DNA of 64,000 nt from Gracilariopsis chorda (taxonomy: Eukaryota > Rhodophyta > Florideophyceae > Gracilariales > Gracilariaceae): NCBI GenBank assembly GCA_003194525.1, contig NBIV01000248.1, positions 1 through 64,000 on the forward strand. The letters run 5' to 3'. Positions 30,906 to 41,850 of the stretch are shown in pieces. A program made the position numbers and the translations under genes. The notes beneath the pieces are model-generated. The model saw only the letters and a program-made list of their open reading frames with translations, was not told the origin of the DNA and did no database searches. Positions within the stretch are counted from its first letter, which is position 1. Each line of letters opens with the position of its first letter.

Positions 30906-32187
30906 ATGGATGAATCTTGATGATGTTTTATGTGGAGATTCGAGAGCGTAACGCAGGCAGGCACGTAATATATTTGGGATGAGAAACTCGAGCCACACGA
31001 CTCCAGATCTGTATTCTTTTAGGATGTGCCGTGACTGCGGCCGGCCGTCGGCTTCTAGAAATGCATGCTCTTCACTCCAGGTTCTGTGAAGTGCAGTGTA
31101 GACTCGCCATGCCGAACCCCAAGGCTCTAGTCGTCCTTCGTTGAAACCGAACGCCTTTCACATTTCCGTCTGTCTCGCTCCGTATTTTGGTTTTCGTTTG
31201 GCCCACCCTCTCGCCCATTTTCTTTACGCGGTCATCGCATTGGTCTTTTAATCACAATCGTAATTGTGATTAGTTTTCTATCGCGCTAGGATGAAAAACA
31301 CAACGCATTGCAGCAGCGCCGCTCGGTGCCGCCGGATATCTTCGCACAGCGCGTGATATCATCGTTTTTAGCGAAAGAAATGCCTGCATCGCAAAGCAGG
31401 CTTTCCAGCAGAAATTTGTGTTGCCACGTTTTATTGCCGGTTGAATTGGGTATTGAGTGGTTGTCTTCCTCGATGGTAGCGACAAGCACTCCTAATTTAT
31501 ATAGCACAAAATATGAATGCAGAATTCAAGAAGGTCAAGCTGCAGATGTTTATGCAGATCTAACCTTCCCGTCTACTGCGCTCCACTAGGTTTCATCTCA
31601 GCTACATTCCTATGAGGTACTATGTTGCGTGTGCAAACACGCAATACCACACAAACGACTGGAAGAAAACGTCTACTTGCCGGGTTGTAGGATAAAAGCT
31701 CACTACTTTCGCACCAAAAAGAAGCCTATTGGAACATAAAGCATTAGGGAAGCAATGACGACACTTTTTTGCTGATATGGAGTTTGAAGTGTGGGGAGGT
31801 CCATTTTTTGACTGATTTCTGTATATCCGAGCTACAACTCCTAGCGAGTACCCTTCGGCGTTTTCATGCGCATGCACACCCATCACTAAGCCCGCCCTAA
31901 TCTATACGAGTGGGCGTGACGATTCTCCCTCATGAGATTTCCGAACGGATCGAGCAAATTCTACCTCTGACAAATTCGTAGTAAAGATGCAGCAATTACG
32001 ATTAATATTTCATTATTGTCCTAATGCCGGTTGACGATCTTTATGGCTTGGTAAAGAGGGATTAGATGAAAATTACAAGCTTCTCATCGAGAGGTAGGTC
32101 ACAACCATGTCGCTCACAGCTCAGTCCCAGCAGACTGGGCTGTACCCAGGGAGGGAAATGGGTGGGTAAAAGGAAACTTGAAACCAA

Positions 32188-32490
32188 CTACAAAGACTCC
32201 GAGGACGATGCTTGATCTGACGGAGAGCGATGCGATCGATCGCAATCGCTCACTGAGCTTAAGCCATCGTCCTCGCCATCCTCCAAAATTACATCCATTG
32301 ATGCTGGGAGGTAGTTGTGCACATGTGTACAGCCGCTTGTGAAGATTGTGCCGTAGAGACCCCTGCTGAGTGGAACAACAACATATTGAAATGCAGACAT
32401 GAAAGACAAAAAGGTGTACACGCTTTGAACCCATAAAACGGTGTCAACTTTGAGCTGTGCATCTGTCTTCCTTAGACATAAATAATTCAT
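32188..32490 (-). CDS. Small hypothetical protein, right palindrome copy
   Basis: Exact mirror of the 100-codon frame at 29064-29366, with the same hydrophobic segment and acidic tail. It lies downstream of the right zinc-finger gene. Same doubt as for the left copy. Confidence 0.35.
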   Translation of the reverse strand: MNYLCLRKTDAQLKVDTVLWVQSVYTFLSFMSAFQYVVVPLSRGLYGTIFTSGCTHVHNYLPASMDVILEDGEDDGLSSVSDCDRSHRSPSDQASSSESL

Positions 32491-32623
32491 ACGTACAACC
32501 GCAAGGCCACATAGAGTGAGGTTTTTGGGCCGGTTAAAACTATAAAAAGAACAAGATTAACCACATCGGGGTTGCGCGTGTTAGTAACGACGTGAAGGTC
32601 TAGAATGTATCTGATGCGTTCCT

Positions 32624-33448
32624 TTATTGTTGAGATTGGTGCTTCTTTTGCATATGCAATTCGAGTTTACGCTTTCTAGAGTATTTCTTTTGACAAACAG
32701 TACAAATGTGATCTGCATGACCTTCCACATGGCTCAGGAAAGTTGACTTAGTGTTACTTGTGAACTCACAATGAGGGCACTTCCTTGTTCTGTGAATTGT
32801 TTGGTGGCGGATAAGATATCTCCTGGTTGTTGCTTTGAAATCACATTTCGTACATTTGAGATCCACTATACATTGAGCCGCGTGAGCGCGAACCTCATTC
32901 ATATTCCGGAAACGTCTTCCACACTTCTTACATTCCCGACATCCAACGTTTGTACCCGACTGCAATCTTTGTGGCTCGTCGCCCGAGGGCTGGCCTACTG
33001 GAGTTTCGTTTCGAGGAGGGTCAGCTAAGGGTGAAGCTGCGGGTGCTTGAGCTACGTCTGCCTGAGCTGTGGACAATTGACCCTCTGATAAGTCTGCCAT
33101 AGCGGATGCTGCATCTCGCGTTGTAAACTGTGTTTCTCTTGACATACCTGCCATTACTTCAGCGATCTCTATGTCACTCTCCGTATGAGCTCCTGGATCT
33201 TGCTGGGTTCTATTTGATCTGGTTGTCCTTTGAGGACCTCCTGCACTAGAAGTGCTTGGAGTGGAGCGGGCTAGAATTTCTCTCATTGACTGGCCAACCC
33301 CTTCCTGACTGGAAGACCCCTGTGGCCTTCGAGGTGTACTCTGCTCGTTGCTATGATGTGAGCTTTGGCCACTTTGGCCACGAGCATGACTTGAGTGAGA
33401 ACTTTGGCCACGAGCATGGCTTGAGTGAGAATTGCTTCCAGATTGCAT
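32624..33448 (-). CDS. C2H2 zinc-finger protein, right palindrome copy
   Basis: Mirror image of 28106-28930 encoding the same 274-residue protein with four carboxyl-terminal fingers and the same Ser/His/Gln-rich start. Promoter-proximal DNA, including a TATA box at 33580-33587, is also mirrored. The two genes converge on the 257-bp spacer. I found no amino-acid difference between the copies. Two identical converging genes may produce transcripts complementary over their whole length if transcription reads through the centre, which could form double-stranded RNA; that is inference. Confidence 0.85.
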   Translation of the reverse strand: MQSGSNSHSSHARGQSSHSSHARGQSGQSSHHSNEQSTPRRPQGSSSQEGVGQSMREILARSTPSTSSAGGPQRTTRSNRTQQDPGAHTESDIEIAEVMAGMSRETQFTTRDAASAMADLSEGQLSTAQADVAQAPAASPLADPPRNETPVGQPSGDEPQRLQSGTNVGCRECKKCGRRFRNMNEVRAHAAQCIVDLKCTKCDFKATTRRYLIRHQTIHRTRKCPHCEFTSNTKSTFLSHVEGHADHICTVCQKKYSRKRKLELHMQKKHQSQQ

Positions 33449-36400
33449 TGTTTCTCTTGGTTTTGTTCTGTTTTGCACTGAGAGTTGTGTTGACGGTGTT
33501 TGCCGCGATTAAAAGTTTTGTTGTTTTCTAAACCTGTTACTGGTTTAGAACGGTTTGGACAGTTTTGGTGATGTGGTTGTATTTATAGAAGCTCGAGATC
33601 CCTTTTGATCAGCGCTAGAGTACTGAAAAACGGATTTACATTTTTGCATGATTTCCATTCTTGCAACTAGAGTAGTTTTCTATATCTTTTACATTAAGCG
33701 CAACTCATTCACGTAGCGATCTGTTCTCTGACACCTTAGCGGACTGAGAAGCTCCACATAAAGTTTCAGCAAAGCATGAACGGGCGTCAATGACAAGGAT
33801 AATAAATGGGTTCTGAATGTGTCCAGAACTGGTTTAGTTGTTTTAAGTTTTAGAGCGTTTTACAGACTGCGATCTCATGAAATTTGCGTTTTGTAGAACA
33901 TCCCACCGATGTAAACGAACGAGCAGTGACAAAGAGGAACGGTTTGTTGTGCAGTTTCAGCACGCAGCACATCTCGCTACGCCGGCGTGGTGAATCAAGT
34001 CGCGCTTTGTTTTTGGCAACGAAAGAGAATGCGCAGAAAACTCGTTTCTCCCCCTACCGTAGGGAGAACGTAATGCTCAAGAAGGCGAGAGAATCACATT
34101 ACAATTTGAAGTACTGCAATACAAAATTTATTCCTGCCGCCGCAACTGTCGGTATGAGGCGCGAAGAAACGCACGTCGCTCTTCTAGCGGCAGGCTGCGC
34201 CGGCCATCCAACCTTACCAAATGCCCTGTTCTTTTGCCTTGCTTGTGCGACCAACATTTTTGGCCTTATCTGAGTCTCTTTGTTAAAGATTCTTTCGCCT
34301 TGAAAACCTTTCTTGTTTTTTACGCCCACCACTCCTTGAAAGCAGTATATCTCCATTGCGATTCATGCAAAGCTTTTGATGCTACCAAGACTGCTATCTA
34401 GTCTAAGCCGCATACAGACTTTCGCTACCGAAAAAGAAACGATTGTGTACCGATGACAGACGACTGTAGTAGGGATAATGATCCTCCCACTCATACTAAA
34501 GACAATGATACTTTATGGGCTCCAAGAGGCATCTTGCGCTGCATAGTGCAACATGTTTCCACCTTGCAGGCCTGCCGTGCGACCGAGACGCTTCGCACCT
34601 TCGACGCCACGATCGACGCAACAGCCCCTACCGCCCAACGCCATGCGCCACGGAGCCGCTCCCCTCGCCCCACGCCACGAGCGACGGAGCTGCCCCTCAC
34701 GCCTTCGTGCGCAGTACGCACACGAGCCCCTTGTCTACTCCCCTCACTTATCTGCTCTGATATCTTTAGTATATCAGAGCAGAAAAGTGGGAGACAATGA
34801 ATGTGTGTCTGTCTATCTGTCTGTTCCTCTATGGCCAGTCATTGGCTGCAAAATCGGCAAGCAGGCTCCCTAGGTGGAAACGTGTAACTTTATGCGCTCC
34901 AAGAGGGCTCTTGCACTGCATAATACTACACGTTTCCACCTGGCGCCCGGTGCACGCCACAGTAGCCTAGCCGTTTACCTACAGTAGTCTAACCGTGACA
35001 CTATAGTAACCGAGTCGTTGCAGTACGGTGCACATGACCGTAGTAACTAGTATTTTCAAACTGTCATCTGCACCAATGGAATTTCACGCTATACTGAACC
35101 ATCGTCATATACACCAATGACATTGCACGGTACAAGGAAGCGTGCAATGCCATTCGCGCGCTGAGCGCTCTCATCTTCGATTGCCGTGGTCAACATACGA
35201 CAAAAGATGCACAAAAAAAGAAAAAACGCATATACTTGCCGGCAAGTCTTAACTCCTCTCAATTATAAAACAGTACGCAATGTTGCGTCTAACAATGCCC
35301 CAACCAAAAACACCTGAAAACGACCAAAAAAGTATATAAAAGAGCATGCTATGCGCTCCCCTGGCCATAAAGACTGTTTTGGTTCTCTACAGCACAACTG
35401 TTTACTTTATGAAATCAGCAAAAGTGGCTGTATTAAAAAAAGTCTACCCACTAAAACTTTGTGCAACTATATTGTCGGCAAACAGACCATGCAAAACGAC
35501 GCAGTGCGCTATTATTCCGCTTCGGTTCCAACCACGCCGCTCTATGAACTAATTCATGAATTTAAATACAAAAAAGCCACAGTACTTTCTCAAGTGCGCC
35601 TGTAGAGGCTCCTTAATGCGTTCAGTTACTCTTGGCATATAAAACAAGTGTCAAAGTGGCTCTTCAAAATAATGGTACGCAAAAACGCGCTAAACCTGAC
35701 TCCAGGTTTTGCATCTTTGCCTTTACTCATCTCCTTGCGACTATTCACTGATTCATTCTACACATCTGAAGCGTATTTCAACATAGAAGCTTCTATGCAC
35801 TGCTTCCACAGGCAATGGCGGTCTTTACATATAGGTGTAAATTGCCTGCCTGGAGAGCTGGCCATTGCCATAACAACTTCTACGGACTACATGCAGAAGC
35901 GGTGGTGGGCTCTAGAAGTGAATTGAAAGTGCCCAGGTGCACAGCACGCCATTCCCAGATACTTAGATCACAATTTGCAAGAAAAAGCTGCAAGCGCTCG
36001 TTCTATGTACACGAGTAAGTTTTGCTCGGTTGCAAAACTAGCCCTTTGACTAAGCGTTTCTCTACGAACGATGCTACAGTCAACGGAGCAATTCTTAAGT
36101 TTGTGTGAAAAGCACGAACAGGAGCCTTTTTTAATCTCTGATATACGAAACACAATGTTTGTGTGTCTGTGTGTCTGTGTGTCTGTGTGTCTGTGTTTCT
36201 GTTTGTCTGTGTGTCAGCAAATGGCTACTCATTGGCCGAAAAATAGGTGAGTAGGCTGCCAAGTAGAAACGTTACATCGCCGGATTACATACCGAAGCAG
36301 ACTTTTTTCGCTTTTTATGTCTGTGTGTGAGAAGACGTCCTCTTATTGGCTGAAAAATCAGCAAGCATGCCAAGTGGAAACTTGTAATTTTATACCCTCC

Positions 36401-37094
36401 AAGATGCACTTTGCCTCCCATGATGTGACAGGTTTCCACCTGGCTCCTTTTGCACGCCACAGTAGACTAGTCATTTACCTAAAGTAGCTTACGCGTCAAA
36501 CTATGGTAACCGAGCAGTTGCACTGCAGTGCACATGACCCTTTTCATTACCATTTTTCAACGGTCATGTGCACCAATGAATTGCATGCTATTCAAAAGCG
36601 TGCAATGCAGTCGCCTACTGAGCGCTCCCGTTCTCCTTCGCTGTGACAAACCTACGGGTGTGTGTTCTAGCGCTCCGGGCCTGTCAGGACGTCTCAAAAA
36701 GGCACGATGGTTGTATTGGAGGGATATGTTCAGTGTATCTTTCTCTCTGATAACGCATTTGTCATCCAGATCTAATTGGTTCAATAACTATTTTGGGGTG
36801 GCGCTCACGTAAAGGTACGATAGCTCCCTACTAAACGTGCTTTGCGCGGAAAGATTAACTATTAAAGAGTCTTGAAAGAGGACAACAGAGTACGAGTCGA
36901 GCAAACTTGGCTCTGTCTGGATCTAAGTAACTGTTAAAAAGGAACGGTCTTCGGCCTAAAGTACATCCAGCACAGAGTTGCCAAGCGAATTTGGAATTGT
37001 AAATCTCGTATTCCTGGCACACTCTCCAGACACGACCCCCGGTGTACTTTGTACAAGCTGGTTCTCAATTTGGATTTTTTTATGATCAAAAATT

Positions 37095-39601
37095 TTGGTC
37101 TTCATTGCAAAAATCCAAAGCTTTGGTGCTAGTTGGAAAAGAAGAACATGGCAGCCCGTAGCACATTGGTATGGACCAGGCTTTTCTTCTTTCTTCTTCT
37201 TTTTTTTTTGCTGTTCTTGGATTGTATCATTTTCTTTCGTGTGGATTTATTTCTTTTACACATTGCATCCCAGCCAGCTCAGTGCTTCAGGTGATCCTGG
37301 ACGCGAGCAGTGGCATCAACGTGCTTCTGCAAGACGTCAAGTGAAATCCAACGAGCAGCCGGCAGAAAGGAGACCTCGTACTAGGGAGCTAGCTGTTGTA
37401 CGGAGAGTGGTTAAAACAGAAAAGCAGCGTGAAGCATAGATAGTGGCAGATAGGGTATGCGCGAGAAGACGAAGAGCTAGAGATTTTGCCGCGAAGACTG
37501 ATGACCTTCGTGAGGCCGACCGTATGGCGACGGCTTCTGCCTGGGCTTCAGAGAATCCAGTTGATCGTGCAAATCGTCAGCCAAATGATCATGAGCCCCG
37601 TTGTGCTGCAAGGCAACGAGAACCTCTGTTGACTCAACTCGATCGGCGTGACTCCAATCAAAGAGCTATGCAAGAGTTACGAGACCTAAAGGGAGAAACC
37701 GATGTACAGCAGCGCCTTGAAGCTCAGCACGAAAGCTATAATATTGCCCTTCGATTGTTTGACTCATAAAATGTCGATGAGAGTGGCTACATGGAACTTG
37801 GTCTCATGAATGTAGAGTACCGCTTTTACAAGGCACTGAATTCTAGCAAGAGGAGAGTGGTGAACAGCTCTCACTGGAACTGGCTTTTCTCGCAAAGGTG
37901 CGCAAAAGAGCATCTCAGCTTTTCTGTGTTTCTGGAGCCTCGGCCTCTTCTTTGTCAACTGTGGACTGCAACTGGGCCCCGAGAAAATCACTTTTGTGCT
38001 GAGATCCGTGCCTACAACAGAGTTTTGTCTATGGCTTCCGTCAAAGCAAACTGGATGAACCGCTGTTTGGGAGACTCTACCTTCAATTCTACGGACACCA
38101 TGCAGGGACAAATCTATCCATACCTGGGTCCGCTTATTCCCGCTCAGGCTGTCCAGCCCGAATTTCTGTCTATGTACATCCACAACAACGACTCTGACGC
38201 GCATTCTGCATAGAGAGCAAGAATAATGCTCTATCTTCTATCAAAAGTGCTATCTGAGTTGGCAGCTACGTTACACACGTCAAACCAATACGTGCAAATT
38301 TTTTCGGCTCGCATGAGTGAGCTATCACCGATACGCCGGTAATTTCGTATCAGATGCTGATTCATTCCGTTAGATGGCCTTGTGGTGAGCATGTTCGTCG
38401 CCACAACAGGCCCATAACATCGCAAGTTGCTGCAATTATTTCAGGGAGTGAGTATGGCGAGATTGAGACGCTGTATATTGTTGTGCGTACGCGTAAAGAG
38501 TTGACTGTAAATGGTAATGAAATGCGGGACGCTAGCCGTGTCAGTCACAGCTCGTAGAATCCCTTGAGCTACGTTCTTCTGTGTCCAGGTCCCCAGCACG
38601 ATTGCCATCCTCAGATGAGTTATTGCCGACACAACTCCGCGCGAGAGAAGAAGGTGACTTCACTGATGTATTATTCGTGGCAGCCTTTCGATAGACTGAA
38701 TGAGGTCACTACGATTCTACGGGGCAGACGGCTCTCCCAGCAGTACATGGTCGACCAGTTGTGAAAGGATGATTCAGATAGTTTACCGTACCTGCGAAAC
38801 AACCCGGAGAGACTTCGAGCTGCAGAGTATACATCTCTGCGGGAGAACCTGGGCGACGCTCTTCTGGACGTGGATAACGCGGATGCTTTTTACGCTGGAC
38901 GACTGTTCATGTTGGTCTCCACCTTTACTGGAGGTGACCGATATATGAGACAGCAAATGCACGACATCATTCCCATATCCAAGACGATTGCGCACCCCAA
39001 TGTATTTCTAACGGTGAAGTGCAATCAAAACTGGCCTGAGATCAACAGGGAGCTGTTTCATGACCATCGTGCTCCCGATCCACCCGATATTTGTAATCGA
39101 GTGTTTAGTCTGAAGATGAAACCCTTAATGTCGTTCGCCATTGATGAACAGTCCTTTGGAGCCATTTTTGCTCACATGCATGTGGTCGAGTTCCAAAATC
39201 GAGGCCTACCGCACGCGCACATCATGGTCTTCCTCAAAAAAGACGGGCAGCAGCAGCTCCGAGATCTTAAACATGTTGACAAGCTCATCTCAGCTGAAAT
39301 TGTTCCTTTTTCCAACGCCACCGTACAAGAGTTGGTGCTGAAGCACATGACTCACACTCCGTACGGTGCACACAACCGACCAGCGCTGTGCATGCGCCAG
39401 CGGACCTGCTCGAAGCACTTCTCTAGCCGTTTCACTCCAAAGCAGCACGGCTTTAGAATGTATACTACATCAGCTCCCGACGACGTGCTACTTCCGAGTG
39501 TTCGGTTGAGGTGTTCTGCTTTTCCCTTGGACTCCAGGCTGTATGCTGGAGTGGTCTCTAACTGGGCTCCTCTTTCTTTTAACTACTTTCGGAAGGAGTA
39601 A
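37095..39601 (+). pseudogene. Helitron Rep (amino half with HUH motif), right copy
   Basis: Helitron Rep is an HUH endonuclease fused to a helicase that drives rolling-circle transposition. The frame starts with Arg-rich sequence (37260-37769, in-frame TAG at 37437). It continues as IYPYLGPLIPAQAVQPEFLS (38130), EHVRRHNRPITSQVAAIISG (38393), KKVTSLMYYSWQPFDR (38650) and ILRGRRLSQQYMVDQL, then STFTGGDRYMRQQM and NVFLTVKCNQNWPEI. The block VVEFQNRGLPHAHIMVFL (about 39185-39238) holds the HUH pair. These match the Helitron_like_N region in order. There are frame changes between 38213 and 38870 and a stop in VDQL*KDD. The tyrosine motif and the whole helicase are missing: the frame ends at 39601, where a copia fragment begins. 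The copy is inactive. Confidence 0.85.
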
Positions 39602-40306
39602 CAGATACTCCATTCCATTGACACACCAAAATCTTTTTAGCTGCCTTCCTGGCTGCTGCTCCATTTCTAGTGCTATTACCTTGCCAGTAGTCTGATTAAA
39701 CATTAAGCAGATACCATTATTGCTATTATTGGTCTAAAATACCAACATGTATCCCTTGGAATGGATTGCACTGCCAGACAGAAGGTTACAGATCAGTGCG
39801 GGAACATATTGGACTTGTTCGAGAGATATGTTGCGTCTTTCCCCAAAGAATGTTCCCCAGCATTTCACTTTCTCTGTTCCTTTCACTTCTAAGTACTGCC
39901 CATTGGCAACGGATACGGTAGCAAGTAGTGCGTCCTTGAAAGTACTGTCAAATACTCCAATATCTTTGTCCATGTGCTGGCTTGCTCCTGAATCAAGGTA
40001 CCATTTTGCTTGCCAATGTCATAAGCTGTGGTCACCTCCAGCCAGTCCAGCTGCTATGAATTGTAGTACAGTGGGTACAATGTATGCTCCTAAGGATGGG
40101 CTATTACGGAAGATTCCTAACGGAGTATCTGTATTTTCTAACTGGTGCCACGTAGCACAGCACTTCAGAGGAATCGTTTCAGTGGACTGTAATTCGATTA
40201 GATAAATTTTTGTAGGGTGCAATAGATAGTTTCCGTCGAGGTCAGCTCGCCGCACTGCATAAAGTGCGCTGCTGGAGCTCCAACTCCGGGGAAGTAAAGC
40301 AAGCAC
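39602..40306 (-). pseudogene. Ty1/copia fragment (protease to pre-integrase region)
   Basis: The minus strand reads MDKDIGVFDSTFKDALLATV, VANGQYLEVKGT, ISLEQVQYVPALICNLLS and, in the next frame, MFNQTTGKVIALEM. This is the copia segment between the protease (just upstream, where the strand reads AKWYLDSGASQHM) and the GAG-pre-integrase domain. The 40019-40306 frame is a poorly preserved upstream part. No reverse transcriptase or LTR is visible. It abuts the truncated Helitron Rep, so the junction near 39600 is either an insertion or a rearrangement point. Confidence 0.65.
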
Positions 40307-40587
40307 CCTCGAGGCTTGTTCAAGTTCGTCTGGTTCAACCTCGTGATACTCAACTACAAGTACAAGATTACGTCATTCTCTAGGTGTGGTTTCTAAGCCA
40401 CAGATACCCAGCGCGTCCCATAGCAGCGCCTGTAGGATCATCGTCTGCCGAGTGAACCCGCTCTCCGCTTAGTGCTTGCGGATCTCCTTTCAGGATCCCA
40501 CCGGTCACCGCTCCTATATTAACGAAACCACCATCTATTGGAACTCATCTGTTAGGCCGAATCTAAAAGTCCTATTATACGGAAGTT

Positions 40588-41850
40588 GTGCCCACCATTT
40601 GCTCTATGTATCGCAAATGGTTTTGCAAACTAGAAGATTCGTTTTTTAAGGTAAATCTAACGGAGCGCAACAGACATGCGCTACACTCGCACCGACTGGG
40701 CCCCTCTCGTAGTGAACTCCTTTCTAAAGCTGATTCATCAATGGAAGCAAATCACCCCAATCTACTTCTCTATGGACCCTCAAGAAACTACCCCGAAAAG
40801 CCCCTCTCAGGCTTGTCAGGCACCGGGCCCACACGGTATACGCAGCACGCACAGCGCCACTCAAGGACCCACCGCCATGCTGGATGATGTTGAACGTCTC
40901 CTACGGAATGCCGGCTCCACTGTCGACTGGTTCTGACAATGCCTAACGACACTACATGACCCGCGGATAGCCGAGAACTCCACCACGCTTCAGGAGAATG
41001 CCACTGTGAAAGTTGAAGAACCCCAGACGGCGTCATAACCACTGCCACGTCAGGAGATTCAGGCCCAGGGCGTGATAGGATTCGATACGCTTATCGAGTC
41101 TATGGCCACACGCCTCACCGACTGGATCTTGCAAAAGCTCGCCAAACAAATTCCTGCAGGTGTCAAGGCGCATCTTGGATCCCACCATCACGTCCAGTAG
41201 AGGAGATTCCGATCAAAAGTATGCACCGCGCGGCAGATGCCCTTTTGGATTCCGATGCTTTCCTGGAAGTGATTTCTGATGTTATCCGAGCAGATTTAAA
41301 CTTCCAAACCACGCAACTACACAGTTTTCAAAATGCATCTTCCGTACAGGAGAGCTTCCCTCTATCAAAAACTGAGGTAACAACCGGCAGAGGAGGACAG
41401 AATATTGCCATTAATCGTGCCGGAGAAGGACAGTTAACCACCACAAGGAAGCACGAAAGCTTTAGGGATACCGCTATGAACTGTTTGAACCTGACACCAC
41501 AAAGAGGAGGACAGGATACCATTTGCGACAAAAATCACCTTAGATGAGAAGGAAAGGATACTCTGTTGGTGAATGGCGATAACGGGGACCAAGTCAGACC
41601 CCCAGCCACCACTCAGGAAAGACGAAGCAAAAAATCAAGGAGCAGAAGAAGAAATAGAAGGCACTCCGATTTGGAGAGTATCACGGGCTCCGATTCCGAG
41701 AACAGCTCCGAATCAGAGGACGACACAACTCTGAAGGAGAAACGACCAAGGGTCAGGATCGCAACGTCTTGGCAGACATTCTCACGCGTTGGGCTGTCAG
41801 ACCAAAGCAAGCAGTCTGTTGTGCCAAAGGGCTACGAGCCAAATCATTAA
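40588..41850 (+). pseudogene. Gag-like part of a second Ty3/gypsy element
   Basis: Broken frames include LVVNSFLKLIHQWKQITPIY, MLDDVERLLRNAGSTVDWF, then IGFDTLIESMATRLTDWILQ, and a basic, Ser/Arg-rich block (QERRSKKSRSRRRNRRHSDL) followed by an acidic-serine block. Helical plus basic/acidic disordered composition and position upstream of an integrase suggest Gag, but no zinc knuckle or major homology region is visible. Protease and reverse transcriptase are absent between this and the integrase, so an internal deletion is likely near 41750. Confidence 0.4.

Larger units (their letters stand above)
30906..37771 (-). repeat. Right arm of the 14-kb palindrome
   Basis: Mirror image of 23780-30648. 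The outer end runs into Helitron Rep coding sequence that continues past 37771, where the left arm stops at the candidate LTR. A short (TGTGTGTC)n stretch at 36160-36215 has about four units, against two in the matching place of the left arm (25375-25395). This supports the arms being two real, separately evolving copies. Confidence 0.95.

Noticed and set aside
36160-36215. Regular TGTGTGTC units resembling a short CRISPR-like array
   Set aside because: The units are contiguous with no spacers. It is a microsatellite whose length differs between the palindrome arms, in a eukaryotic genome.
23780-37771. Palindrome as a pure assembly or library hairpin artefact
   Set aside because: Not excluded, but the arms differ in the outer 2.1 kb, in microsatellite length and at single inner bases, and the two flanks are different (LTR on the left, Helitron continuation on the right), which a fold-back artefact would not produce.
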